NCBI RefSeq assembly: GCF_046254955.1
Contig: NZ_JBJXRG010000003.1
Coordinates: 62,001 to 126,000, forward strand
DNA length: 64,000 nt
Direction: 5' to 3'
Origin: Qipengyuania_C sp046254955
GTDB lineage: Bacteria > Pseudomonadota > Alphaproteobacteria > Sphingomonadales > Sphingomonadaceae
How positions within the stretch are numbered: position 1 is the stretch's first letter; every line of letters begins with the position of its first letter. The notes under the pieces are model-generated. The model was not told the DNA's origin, searched no databases, and saw only the letters and a program-made list of their open reading frames with translations. The translations under genes and the position numbers were made by a program. Below, one piece after another: positions 16,689 to 25,227 of the stretch.

Positions 16689-18344
16689 TCACAGCTTGGC
16701 GCTCAGTTCCTTGATTTCGTGATTGAGGATGCGGTCGTTCTCCGAGTAATCGACAGGGCAATCGATCAGGTGCACGCCATCGCTATCGCGCGTTTGTGCG
16801 AGCACATCGGCGAGATGTTCGGCGCTGGTGACGCGGTGGCCGGTGGCGCCATAGCTCTCGGCATACTGGACGAAATCGGGATTATTGTACGTAAGCCCGT
16901 AGTCCGAAAAGCCCATGTTGGCCTGCTTCCAGCGGATCATCCCGTAAGCGTCATCGCGCAGGATCAGCACGGTGAGGTCGAGCCCGAGGCGCACCGCGGT
17001 TTCCATCTCCTGGCTGTTCATCATGAAGCCGCCATCGCCGCATACCGCCATCACCTTGCGCTCGGGATAGAGCATCGCGCTCATCATCGCCGATGGCAGC
17101 CCCGCTCCCATTGAAGCGAGCGCATTGTCGAGCAGCACGGTGTTGGGCAAGTAAGCGTTGTAATTGCGCGCGAACCAGATCTTGTAGACCCCGTTGTCGA
17201 GGCAGATGATCCCGTCATTAGGCATCGCTTCCCGGATCGCACGGACAAGATGCGGCGGGAAGATCGGAAAGCGCGTATCGGCCTCAAGCGGGTCGGAATG
17301 GGCGTTCTCCGCCTTGTGGTATTCGAGCATGTGAGCGAAGTCCCAAGCCTCGCTGGGCGTGATTCCCTCCTTGATCTGCCAGATGGCGTTGGCGATATCG
17401 CCAATCACTTCGATCTGCGGGAAATACACCGGATCGACCTCCGCCGTTCTGGTCGAGACGTGTATCACAGTGGAACCGCCCTGCTCCATGAAGAAAGGCG
17501 GCTTCTCGATCACGTCATGGCCAATATTGACGATGCAGTCGGCCGCTGCGATCGCGCGGTGGACGAAGTCGCCTGACGAGAGCGCTGCGCAGCCCAGGAA
17601 CAACGGATGCCGTTCGTCGAGAACCCCTTTGCCCATTTGCGTCGTGACGAAAGGAATACCGGTCTTCTCGACGAATTCGCCCAGCATCTTGCTGGTCATC
17701 TTGCGGTTCGCGCCAGCACCGATGATCAGGACCGGGCTCTTCGCCCTCTCCAGCGCCTCGATCGCGAGTTTGACAGCCTTCGGCTCAGCTGAGGGACGCC
17801 GCGCCAAGGAAGCCTCCATCGGACGCGCATTGCACATTTCCGCGGCAATATCTTCGGGCAGCTCGAGATGGGTCGCGCCCGGTTTCTCTTCTTCTGCCAA
17901 CCGGAACGCTTCGCGCACGCGGCTGGGAATGTTGTCACCGGCGTGAAGCTGGTGCGCGTATTTCGTGATGGGCCCCATCATGTCGACCACGTCGAGGATC
18001 TGGAAACGGCCCTGCTTGGAGCTCTTGATCGGCTTCTGACCCGTAATCATCATCATCGGCATCCCGCCGAGCTGGGCATAGGCCCCGGCGGTAACGAGAT
18101 TGGTCGCACCCGGGCCGAGAGTGGCGATGCAGACGCCCGCTTTGCCGGTGTGCCGCCCATAGGTCGCAGCCATGAAGCCCGCGCCTTGTTCATGCCGCGT
18201 CAGAATGAGCCTGATCTGGTCCGACTTGGAAAGACTTTCGAGGAAATCGAGATTCTCTTCGCCGGGCACGCCGAAAATGTACTCGACACCTTCCGCCTCG
18301 AGGCATTCGATGAAAAGGTCGGATGCTTTCTGCTTGTCGGCCAT
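16689..18344 (-). CDS. ThDP-dependent acetolactate synthase-like enzyme
   Basis: A 551-residue member of the acetolactate synthase large-subunit family, which decarboxylates pyruvate or a related 2-oxoacid with thiamine diphosphate. The N-terminal domain has the catalytic Glu52 (TRHEQGAGFMA), the central domain the LLIIGAGANRK-type pocket, and the C-terminal domain the ThDP/Mg motif starting GDGG at 436. The motif ends at DD (464-465) in ILRDDAYGMIRWKQ. No regulatory small subunit is adjacent, which argues for a catabolic AlsS-type or other 2-oxoacid role rather than branched-chain amino-acid synthesis. The start follows GGGAGAGCG. Confidence 0.92.
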   Translation of the reverse strand: MADKQKASDLFIECLEAEGVEYIFGVPGEENLDFLESLSKSDQIRLILTRHEQGAGFMAATYGRHTGKAGVCIATLGPGATNLVTAGAYAQLGGMPMMMITGQKPIKSSKQGRFQILDVVDMMGPITKYAHQLHAGDNIPSRVREAFRLAEEEKPGATHLELPEDIAAEMCNARPMEASLARRPSAEPKAVKLAIEALERAKSPVLIIGAGANRKMTSKMLGEFVEKTGIPFVTTQMGKGVLDERHPLFLGCAALSSGDFVHRAIAAADCIVNIGHDVIEKPPFFMEQGGSTVIHVSTRTAEVDPVYFPQIEVIGDIANAIWQIKEGITPSEAWDFAHMLEYHKAENAHSDPLEADTRFPIFPPHLVRAIREAMPNDGIICLDNGVYKIWFARNYNAYLPNTVLLDNALASMGAGLPSAMMSAMLYPERKVMAVCGDGGFMMNSQEMETAVRLGLDLTVLILRDDAYGMIRWKQANMGFSDYGLTYNNPDFVQYAESYGATGHRVTSAEHLADVLAQTRDSDGVHLIDCPVDYSENDRILNHEIKELSAKL

Positions 18345-18427
18345 ATGCGCTCTCCCTTGCTGCTGTCACAGCTCTTGTTCGAACCTATGGCCCGAAGGTT
18401 ACGGAGTCACGCAATTACCTGCCTTGA

Positions 18428-19366
18428 TCAGTACCCCAGCTTGAGGTCCATTACCGGTTCGAGCGCCTCGCCCGCGCGATAGCGCTCGAGATTGGCAAGG
18501 AAGCGATCAGCAGAGCGCTGGAACATCTTTTCCTGCGCCCGCCCCGACAAGTGCATGGTGATCTGCGCGTTCTGTAAGTCCCACAGCGGATGATCTTCGG
18601 GCAGCGGCTCGGGATCGGTAACATCGAGCAACGCGGCCTCGATCTGTTTGGATTGCAACGCCTCGACCAGCGCGTCCTGCACCACCACATCTCCGCGCGC
18701 GATATTCACCAGTACGGCGTTCGGCTTCATCGCTGCCAGTTCATCGGTTCCGATCATACCTACCGTTTCCGCGGTCGACGGCACGGCGAGGATAACCCAG
18801 TCGAACTCGCCCAGCTTGCCGCGCCACTCGTCGGGCCTCAGCGAACCATCCGCACCTGACCGGCGTACCGGGACAACCTCCATCTCGAATGCTTCGAGCC
18901 GGGTCTTGATCAGCTTACCTATCGCACCGAGGCCCAGCAGCAGGACGCGCTCTCCCGCCAGTTCACGTTTTCCAGGGCTGTCGAGTAGCCATTCCTTGCG
19001 GTCCATCGCGCGCACGACATCGCGGTAGCCCTTGGCGTGCGCGAGCATCAGCATGACAGTATATTCGGCGATGGTCAGCGCGTTGATGCCGACGCCGTTG
19101 GTCACCGTAACGCCGCGCTCGTGCAGCAGGTCCAGCGGCAGGAAATCGAGTCCGGCATAGATGGAATTGAGCCAATTGAGGTTCTCTGCTGCGGTGATCG
19201 CCGCCTTCATCGATTCCTGATCGTACATGTCGAACCAGCCGATTTCGGCCTGAGGCGCGACTTCGAGTGCTTCTTCATGCGTAGCGAACCAATGCGGCTC
19301 GACCCAATCGGGCAGGAGCGGTTCGATCAGCGGACGGATAAGGGCGGAAAGGGCGGCTTTGGTCAT
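18428..19366 (-). CDS. D-2-hydroxyacid dehydrogenase family protein
   Basis: A 312-residue NAD(P)-dependent oxidoreductase. The Rossmann motif is GLGAIG at 145-150, followed by the VNIARGDVV segment containing the catalytic Arg and the DVTDPEPLPEDHPLW segment with the Glu. The usual TPH of the catalytic His region is MHLSG here, which is acceptable within the family. It reduces 2-oxoacids or oxidises 2-hydroxyacids; substrate unknown. It lies 83 bases upstream of the ThDP-enzyme gene on the same strand, so a shared oxoacid pathway is plausible. Confidence 0.9.
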   Translation of the reverse strand: MTKAALSALIRPLIEPLLPDWVEPHWFATHEEALEVAPQAEIGWFDMYDQESMKAAITAAENLNWLNSIYAGLDFLPLDLLHERGVTVTNGVGINALTIAEYTVMLMLAHAKGYRDVVRAMDRKEWLLDSPGKRELAGERVLLLGLGAIGKLIKTRLEAFEMEVVPVRRSGADGSLRPDEWRGKLGEFDWVILAVPSTAETVGMIGTDELAAMKPNAVLVNIARGDVVVQDALVEALQSKQIEAALLDVTDPEPLPEDHPLWDLQNAQITMHLSGRAQEKMFQRSADRFLANLERYRAGEALEPVMDLKLGY

Positions 19367-19375
19367 CCGGCTGGC

Positions 19376-19732
19376 TTAGCCGCGAAATGCAAACCACGCT
19401 ACTGCGGCGAGGACCGGCAGCCCGGCGAGATCAACCAGCGCAATCCGCCTTAGGGGAAACGGGGAACCTGCCATCCAATAAAGCGCGAGAAAGCTGACCA
19501 TGCTGATACCGACGACCAGGACTGCGACGCGCCGACCATCGGGGATGAAGGCCGCCCACACGCACGCGACGAACACCGCAAAGAACAGCGCGGCACGATG
19601 ATGCATGAGCAGGAATAGCGGATTGTCCGCCGCAAGCCCGTAGAGCTGCGTTAGCGTCGACGGGCGGAAGAAGGCGAGCGCCGGCAGGGCGTGAATTGCT
19701 GCAAGAATCAGCCAGAGAATCGTCTTGATCAT
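19376..19732 (-). CDS. Small membrane protein, uncharacterised
   Basis: A 118-residue protein with four hydrophobic spans (about 4-20, 40-60, 66-84, 95-114) and short loops. I recognise no family with confidence. The start is ATG 19732 (MIKTILW). No Shine-Dalgarno precedes it; instead a perfect palindrome (19736-19761) with an embedded TACAAT ends 4 bases before the start. This suggests a leaderless, tightly regulated transcript. It is 9 bases upstream of the 2-hydroxyacid dehydrogenase, so that gene may be controlled by the same site. Confidence 0.75.
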   Translation of the reverse strand: MIKTILWLILAAIHALPALAFFRPSTLTQLYGLAADNPLFLLMHHRAALFFAVFVACVWAAFIPDGRRVAVLVVGISMVSFLALYWMAGSPFPLRRIALVDLAGLPVLAAVAWFAFRG

Positions 19733-19735
19733 GCG

Positions 19736-19761
19736 ATTATTGTAGCAAGTGCTACAATAAT
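19736..19761. promoter_or_regulatory. Perfect 26-base operator-like palindrome
   Basis: Arms ATTATTGTAGCA (19736-19747) and TGCTACAATAAT (19750-19761) are exact inverse complements around a 2-base centre. On the reverse strand the TACAAT at 19744-19739 is a -10-like hexamer 7 bases before the ATG at 19732. The palindrome also covers the last codons of cysS, whose stop is at 19752. It lacks GC-rich stem and T-run, so it is an operator rather than a terminator. Confidence 0.6.
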
Positions 19762-21197
19762 TTCCACTCCCAACCGAGCGGGTCGCCATCCATAACTTCG
19801 ACACCCTTGGCCGCAAGCTCCTCGCGGATTGCGTCGGAAGTGGCGAAGTCCTTCGCAGCGCGGGCTTCCTTGCGGCGGACCAGCTCGGCCTCGATTTCTT
19901 CCTCGGTGATCTGGGCGTCTTTGGGGCGGATGCGGAGATCTTCGCGGGTGAGATCGAGCAGGCTGAGACCGAGGACAGAATCCAGCTGATTCACAGTGTA
20001 GAGTCGTTCGCTCGGGTCAATCTTCTTGAATGCCAACACTTCCTCAAGAATGGAAAGGGGAACTGATGTGTTGAGATCCTCAAGAAACCAATCTCCGGAG
20101 GTGTTGATACGTCGAAACAACTCCGGATGGACCGTTTTCGTGGCAGGCTGAATCCCGTCACTCAAGCTTTCAACTGCCATAACTATCCGCTTCAGCCGCG
20201 TCAGCGCCGCGCCCAACCCTTCCCAGGTGAACTCCAGCTCGCTGCGGTAGTGCGCCTGCAGGCACATCATGCGGTAGGCGAGCGGGTGGTAGCCGCGGTC
20301 AACCAGCGCCTGCAACGTCAGGAATTCGCCCGAGGACTTCGACATCTTTCCGCGCCGATCGACAAGGAAGTTGTTGTGCATCCAGATGCCTGCGCCCGTA
20401 TGGTCGCATGATCCATGCGCCTGGTTCTGCGCGATCTCGTTGGGATGGTGGATCTCGCGGTGATCGATCCCGCCGGTATGGATATCGAATGGGTGGCCGA
20501 GGAGCTCGGCGCTCATCACCGAACATTCGATATGCCAGCCAGGAGCGCCCCTGCCCCACGGCGAATCCCATTCCATCTGGCGGTTCTCGCCCTCGGGTGT
20601 CTTGCGCCAGATTGCGAAGTCGGCCTGGTTGCGCTTGCCGTCGACGGTATCGATCCGTCCCTCACCTTCGTCGGTTACGGCGCGCGCCAGCCGACCATAT
20701 TCGGGCACGGTCGAGACATCGAAATAGAGCCCGCTATCGAGTTCGTAGCAGTGTTTTTCTTCGATCGACTGGCCCCATTCGATCATCGCCTCGACATAGT
20801 CGGTCGCCTTGGGATGTTGGACCGGGCGCACGTTGAGCCGCGCGAGGTCCGCCTCGAACACTTCCTGGTAATGCCGCGCGATATCCCATGCGCTCTTGCC
20901 CGCGCTCGCCGCCGCCTTCTCCATCTTGTCATCGCCCGCATCGGCGTCCGACGTCAGGTGGCCGACATCGGTGATGTTGATGACATGCTTGAGATCGTAG
21001 CCCTTCCAGCGCAGCGTCCGGCCCAGCGTATCGGCGAAGACATAAGCGCGCATATTACCGATATGCTGGTAGTTATAGACCGTCGGCCCGCAGGTGTAGA
21101 CGCGCGCCTCGCCCTCATGGAGCGGTTGGAAAGTCTCGAGTTCGCGGGTGAGCGAATTGAACAGGCGCAGGTCTGTTTGGGGCGGAGTATCAGTCAT
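19752..21197 (-). CDS. cysS: Cysteine--tRNA ligase
   Basis: CysRS charges tRNA-Cys in the cytosol. The 481-residue class I synthetase has Zn ligands Cys36, Cys225, His250 and Glu254, the HIGH-type motif HIGN at 45-48 (GPTVYNYQHIGN) and KMSKS at 284-288. The start at 21197 (MTDTPPQTDL) is chosen because the frame upstream (to 21284) is unlike the family. The 3' end runs into the palindrome at 19736-19761. Confidence 0.97.
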   Translation of the reverse strand: MTDTPPQTDLRLFNSLTRELETFQPLHEGEARVYTCGPTVYNYQHIGNMRAYVFADTLGRTLRWKGYDLKHVINITDVGHLTSDADAGDDKMEKAAASAGKSAWDIARHYQEVFEADLARLNVRPVQHPKATDYVEAMIEWGQSIEEKHCYELDSGLYFDVSTVPEYGRLARAVTDEGEGRIDTVDGKRNQADFAIWRKTPEGENRQMEWDSPWGRGAPGWHIECSVMSAELLGHPFDIHTGGIDHREIHHPNEIAQNQAHGSCDHTGAGIWMHNNFLVDRRGKMSKSSGEFLTLQALVDRGYHPLAYRMMCLQAHYRSELEFTWEGLGAALTRLKRIVMAVESLSDGIQPATKTVHPELFRRINTSGDWFLEDLNTSVPLSILEEVLAFKKIDPSERLYTVNQLDSVLGLSLLDLTREDLRIRPKDAQITEEEIEAELVRRKEARAAKDFATSDAIREELAAKGVEVMDGDPLGWEWKLL

Positions 21198-21231
21198 GGC
21201 CAGCGCGCTTTGCGGCGGCTGGCAAGCGAGG

Positions 21232-21906
21232 TCAATCCCACCCTTCCCAGCTGATCGATTCCTCCAGCGGTGCGCGCGGCACATGGAAGGTGTTCACCGG
21301 CGCATCGGCATCGCGAAAGCCAATCCCAATGCCGCAGAAAAACACGTGATCTTCGGGAATGTCGACCGCCTTGCGCACCGGCTCGCCGAATGCCGCCCAG
21401 GCTTCCTGCGGACAGGTGTCGAGCCCTTCCTCGCGCGCCAGCAGCATGATCGTCTGCAACCACATGCCGATGTCCGACCATTGCGGCGGACCCATGTAGC
21501 GCGGCGTGTGGACCAGCATAAGCACCGGCGCACCGAAGGCGCGGAAGTTGTTGGCGAACCACATCAGGCGCTGCGCCTTGTCCTCGCGTGGGATTTCGAG
21601 AGCGCCGTACATCGTCTCGCCGACATTGACGCGGCGCTCCTCGTAAATGCCATCGAGTCCCTTGGGGTAGATATCGTATTCCGGCGTCATCCCGGCGCGG
21701 CCCTGCGGCACGACCTTGCCGACTTCTGCGAAAAGGCGCTGGAGCGGCTCGCCGGTCAGCACCTTGGCGTTCCACGGCTGGACATTGCCGCCCGATGGCG
21801 CGCGCTGCGCAGTCTGCAGGATACGCTCGATCACTGCGCGCTCGACCGGCTTGTCCAAGAAAGCGCGGACGGTGCGGCGCGTTTCTACGGCTTCGGATAC
21901 GTTCAT
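21232..21906 (-). CDS. Nitroreductase family protein
   Basis: A 224-residue FMN-dependent flavoenzyme, with the N-terminal signature VETRRTVRAFLDKPV and the RAPSGGNVQPW flavin-binding segment, and the typical CGIGIGF near the C-terminus. Members reduce nitroaromatics or quinones; the physiological substrate is unknown. The start is ATG 21906, overlapping the cobT stop as TGATG, with GGAAGGAAAG just upstream. A GTG one codon earlier is the alternative. Coupling to cobT is visible, but it lacks BluB hallmarks that I could confirm. Confidence 0.93.
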   Translation of the reverse strand: MNVSEAVETRRTVRAFLDKPVERAVIERILQTAQRAPSGGNVQPWNAKVLTGEPLQRLFAEVGKVVPQGRAGMTPEYDIYPKGLDGIYEERRVNVGETMYGALEIPREDKAQRLMWFANNFRAFGAPVLMLVHTPRYMGPPQWSDIGMWLQTIMLLAREEGLDTCPQEAWAAFGEPVRKAVDIPEDHVFFCGIGIGFRDADAPVNTFHVPRAPLEESISWEGWD

Positions 21907-23732
21907 CACTTTCCTTCCACCTCGAATAGCGCAGCGAGCTGCTCGATAATCGTCCCACCGAGCTGTTCGACATCCATGATCGTGACCGAGCGCTTGTAAT
22001 AGCGCGTCACGTCATGCCCGATGCCGATTGCGGCGAGCTGGACAGGCGATTGCTTCTCGATCCACTCGATTACCTTGCGCAAATGGCTTTCGAGATAGCC
22101 GGCCGAGTTGACCGAAAGCGTGCTGTCATCCACCGGCGCACCGTCGGAAATCACCATCAGGATGCGGCGATCTTCGGGCCGCGCGAGCAGGCGCGTATGG
22201 GCCCATAGCAACGCCTCGCCGTCGATATTCTCTTTGAGAATACCCTCGCGCATCATCAGGCCAAGGTTGCGGCGTGCGCGGCGCCACGGCTCGTCGGCCT
22301 TCTTGTAGATGATGTGGCGCAAATCGTTGAGGCGCCCGGGATGCTGCGGCTTGCCATCGGCGAGCCATTTCTCGCGGCTCTGCCCGCCCTTCCATGCGCG
22401 CGTGGTGAAGCCGAGGATCTCGGTTTTCACACCGCAGCGCTCGAGCGTGCGCGCAAGGATATCGGCGCTGATCGCGGCGATGCTGATCGGACGACCGCGC
22501 ATCGAGCCCGAATTATCGATCAGCAAGGTGACGATGGTGTCCTTGAATTCCTGGTCACGTTCGATCTTGTAACTCAGCGAATGACCCGGGCTGATTACCA
22601 CGCGGGCGAGACGCGCGGCATCGAGAAGGCCTTCTTCCTGGTCAAAATCCCAGGCGCGGTTCTGCTGCGCCATCAAGCGGCGCTGGAGCCGATTGGCGAG
22701 ACGCGTGACGATGCCTTGCAGCCCGGTGAGCTGGCTGTCGAGATACTGACGCAGGCGGTCCAGTTCCTCATTGTCGCACAATTCCGGCGCTTCGATGACT
22801 TCGTCGAAGGCCTCGGTGAAAGCACAGTAATTGAAGTTCTCGGGCAAGTCGGTCCACGGGCGATTGGGGCGGACGGGCATCATGCCTTCTTCGCCCTCGT
22901 CGGAGGTATCGCCCTCCTCCATCTCGCCCTCGGCGGTCATGTCGGTATCGGCGTCTCCGTCGGCGTCGCCATCGGCCATGTCACCGGCCATCTCGACCGA
23001 TTGCGGATCACCTTCGCCGCTGTCCTCGTCGCCTTCGCTGTCGTCCTGATCTTCGCCGTCCTCTTCGTCGCCCTCGTCATTGTCCGAAGCATCGGGCGCG
23101 TCGTGCGGCTTGGTCAGATCGAGATGCTGCAGCATGTCGAGCGCGAGGCTCTGGAATGCTTTCTGGTCATCGAGCGACAGGGCGAGCGATTCCATGTCCC
23201 CGCCCGCCTTCTCCTCGATCCATTCGCGCACGAGTTCAACGCCCGCTTGCGCGGCATCGGGGATCGGTTGTCCGGTAAGCGCTTCGCGCAACATCAGCGA
23301 GAGCGCGGTCTGGACGGGAACATCATCGGCGCTTTGCGCCCGTGCAATCGGATCTGAAGCCGTACGCATCTTCGTGGCGGTATCGAGATTGGTGCGCATG
23401 CCGGGAAAATTGTTCGCGCCTAGTGCCTCGTAGCGAACCTGCTCGATTGCATCATAGCAGGCGCGCGCGACCGGCTCCTGCGGCGCAGCTCCCGCATGTA
23501 GCACCTCGTCATGGTGGCGCAGCCGCAAGGCGAAACTGTCGGCGAAACCGCGCGCTTCGCTGGCCTGCGCCTTGGGCAACTCACGCCCAGGTAGCGGGAC
23601 ACGGAAATTCTTGCCCGAGGCCGAGGGAGCGTCCGCGCTCCACGCTACCTCCACCTCTGGCTCGCGCGCGATCGCCCGCGCCGTGCCAGTCAGCGCGAGT
23701 TTAAAACGGTCGAGAGGTGTTTCGTCGGCCAA
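21906..23732 (-). CDS. cobT: Cobaltochelatase CobT-type subunit
   Basis: CobT with CobS forms the AAA+/VWA chaperone that helps CobN insert cobalt during aerobic cobalamin synthesis. The N-terminal CobT domain spans about 1-210, a very acidic linker about 211-284, and the VWA domain about 400-600 with the metal-site motif D406-N-S408-G-S410, threonines near 443-444 and Asp530. The best start is TTG at 23732 (translated MADETPLDRF), with AAGGA 8 bases upstream; the frame stays open to 23801, which would overlap the fsa 3' end. No cobS or cobN is in the window. Confidence 0.9.
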   Translation of the reverse strand: MADETPLDRFKLALTGTARAIAREPEVEVAWSADAPSASGKNFRVPLPGRELPKAQASEARGFADSFALRLRHHDEVLHAGAAPQEPVARACYDAIEQVRYEALGANNFPGMRTNLDTATKMRTASDPIARAQSADDVPVQTALSLMLREALTGQPIPDAAQAGVELVREWIEEKAGGDMESLALSLDDQKAFQSLALDMLQHLDLTKPHDAPDASDNDEGDEEDGEDQDDSEGDEDSGEGDPQSVEMAGDMADGDADGDADTDMTAEGEMEEGDTSDEGEEGMMPVRPNRPWTDLPENFNYCAFTEAFDEVIEAPELCDNEELDRLRQYLDSQLTGLQGIVTRLANRLQRRLMAQQNRAWDFDQEEGLLDAARLARVVISPGHSLSYKIERDQEFKDTIVTLLIDNSGSMRGRPISIAAISADILARTLERCGVKTEILGFTTRAWKGGQSREKWLADGKPQHPGRLNDLRHIIYKKADEPWRRARRNLGLMMREGILKENIDGEALLWAHTRLLARPEDRRILMVISDGAPVDDSTLSVNSAGYLESHLRKVIEWIEKQSPVQLAAIGIGHDVTRYYKRSVTIMDVEQLGGTIIEQLAALFEVEGK

Positions 23733-23751
23733 CCGGCATTCCTTACAGACT

Positions 23752-24405
23752 TCAGACGATCGATTGCCCGGTCGCTTCCCAGTCCTTGAGGAAACCTTCA
23801 ATGCCCTTTTCTGTGAGGGTGTGGTTGAAAAGCGCCTTGATGACCTTGGGCGGCGCCGTCATCACGTCGGCTCCGATCTTGGCGCTTTCGAGCACATGGG
23901 TGACGTGCCGTACTGAGGCGACGAGGATCTCAGTATCAAACATGTAATTGTCGTAGATCAGCCGGATGTCTTCGATCAGTTCCATCCCGTCGAAGCCATT
24001 GTCGTCATGCCGCCCAACGAAGGGCGAGACGAAAGTCGCCCCCGCTTTCGCTGCGAGCAGCGCCTGGTTGGCGGAGAAGCACAGCGTGACGTTGACCATC
24101 GTGCCGTCTTCGGTGAGCGCCTTGCAGGTTTTGAGCCCGTCGATCGTCAGCGGGACCTTGATGCAGACATTGTCCGCGATCTTGCGAAGGACTTCAGCCT
24201 CTTTCATCATCGTCTCGTGATCGAGCGCGACAACTTCGGCGCTGACGGGACCATCGGTGATGCCGCAAATCTCCTTGGTCACTTCCATGAAATCGCGTCC
24301 AGACTTGTGGATCAGCGAAGGATTGGTCGTGACCCCGTCGAGCAGGCCGGTGGCAGCCAGTTCCTTGATGTCATCGATTTCGGCGGTGTCGGCGAAAAAT
24401 TTCAT
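23752..24405 (-). CDS. fsa: Fructose-6-phosphate aldolase / short transaldolase
   Basis: A 217-residue class I aldolase of the TalC/Fsa group with the Schiff-base Lys83 in CIKVPLT and the signature GVTTNPSLIHKSG near the N-terminus. It transfers or cleaves dihydroxyacetone units in the non-oxidative pentose-phosphate pathway. The length fits Fsa or transaldolase type 3B; sequence alone does not separate these. A hairpin lies just before its ribosome site. The gene is followed 19 bases later by cobT. Confidence 0.93.
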   Translation of the reverse strand: MKFFADTAEIDDIKELAATGLLDGVTTNPSLIHKSGRDFMEVTKEICGITDGPVSAEVVALDHETMMKEAEVLRKIADNVCIKVPLTIDGLKTCKALTEDGTMVNVTLCFSANQALLAAKAGATFVSPFVGRHDDNGFDGMELIEDIRLIYDNYMFDTEILVASVRHVTHVLESAKIGADVMTAPPKVIKALFNHTLTEKGIEGFLKDWEATGQSIV

Positions 24406-24417
24406 GGGTCGTGCTCT

Positions 24418-24441
24418 CCGGATGGGCGATTCCCCATCCGG
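24418..24441 (-). promoter_or_regulatory. Hairpin immediately upstream of fsa
   Basis: CCGGATGGG (24418-24426) pairs with CCCATCCGG (24433-24441) around a 6-base loop. In the reverse-strand transcript the hairpin's last arm runs into the GGAG ribosome site before the fsa ATG at 24405. It may fold over the ribosome site or weakly stop transcription from the upstream DUF4197 gene; no U-run is seen. Confidence 0.4.
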
Positions 24442-24487
24442 TTAGCCGAGGGCGGCGTGCGAGGCTAGAGCCGTGGGCCCGCTTTCG

Positions 24488-25180
24488 TCAGAGACGCGCG
24501 CCTGCCCCGAACACGCCAATGATAAGCGGGTCACGGGTTGACGCAGGGTCAGCGCGGATCGCGGCTTCTTCCACCCCGATTTCACGCCAGATCGTATCAT
24601 CGATATTGCCCGCGACACGGTTGGCCACACTGCCGACTTCCACGCCCGTCAACGTGCCGAGCAACTGTCCGACCAACGGATCGGAAGCCACACGCATCGC
24701 AGTGCCCAATTCGGGCACCATCGCGTCGATGAGCCTTGTACCCATCGATCCGCGCAGGAAGCTTGTCGCCGCAGTTGGGCCGCCGCGGACAAGGTCGATG
24801 GCGTTGTCAATTCCGATGACGCGTACGGCGTCGGTTACGATCGGTGCCGCGCGCTCGGCCCCTTCGTAGGCGATATCGCCAAATGCATCCTGGAGCCGAT
24901 CCTTAAACAGGGCGGACGTCAGTATGCGTGACAGGATATCGCCGCGCGTACCCAGGAAGCTACCCAGTCCCAGAGTGGCGACCTGCTGGTCCCAGAAACC
25001 GTCACCTGAAAGCATCCGCGCAAAGGCACGGTCGCTCGAAAGGAACAGTATGCGCTGCACGGCATCGATCATCGAAAACCCGCCCAGGCTCGAACAGGCC
25101 GGCAGCGTCAGAATACTGCTGGCGACGATACCCGCCATGAATGTGCGGCGGCTGGGAGTGGCATCAATCAAATCGGACAT
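24488..25180 (-). CDS. DUF4197 lipoprotein with Tat-like signal
   Basis: A 230-residue exported protein. Residues 10-17 (SRRTFMAG) are a twin-arginine motif and LTLPAC at 24-29 is a lipobox with Cys29, so it is probably a Tat-exported lipoprotein. The rest, predicted helical, matches DUF4197, a family of unknown function. The start at 25180 has GAGGAGACG upstream. It is divergent from priA, with 47 bases between the starts. Confidence 0.85.
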   Translation of the reverse strand: MSDLIDATPSRRTFMAGIVASSILTLPACSSLGGFSMIDAVQRILFLSSDRAFARMLSGDGFWDQQVATLGLGSFLGTRGDILSRILTSALFKDRLQDAFGDIAYEGAERAAPIVTDAVRVIGIDNAIDLVRGGPTAATSFLRGSMGTRLIDAMVPELGTAMRVASDPLVGQLLGTLTGVEVGSVANRVAGNIDDTIWREIGVEEAAIRADPASTRDPLIIGVFGAGARL

Positions 25181-25227
25181 TTCTCGTCTCCTCACCTTGC
25201 CGCGCCCACACCGCGAGGCCAATACGG

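Noticed and set aside
20415..21254. 279-codon forward frame across cysS
   Set aside because: CysS motifs HIGN and KMSKS on the other strand explain the region; the frame is a GC-bias shadow.
22314..23357. 347-codon forward frame across cobT
   Set aside because: It mirrors the repetitive acidic linker of CobT and lacks a ribosome site and any recognised motif.
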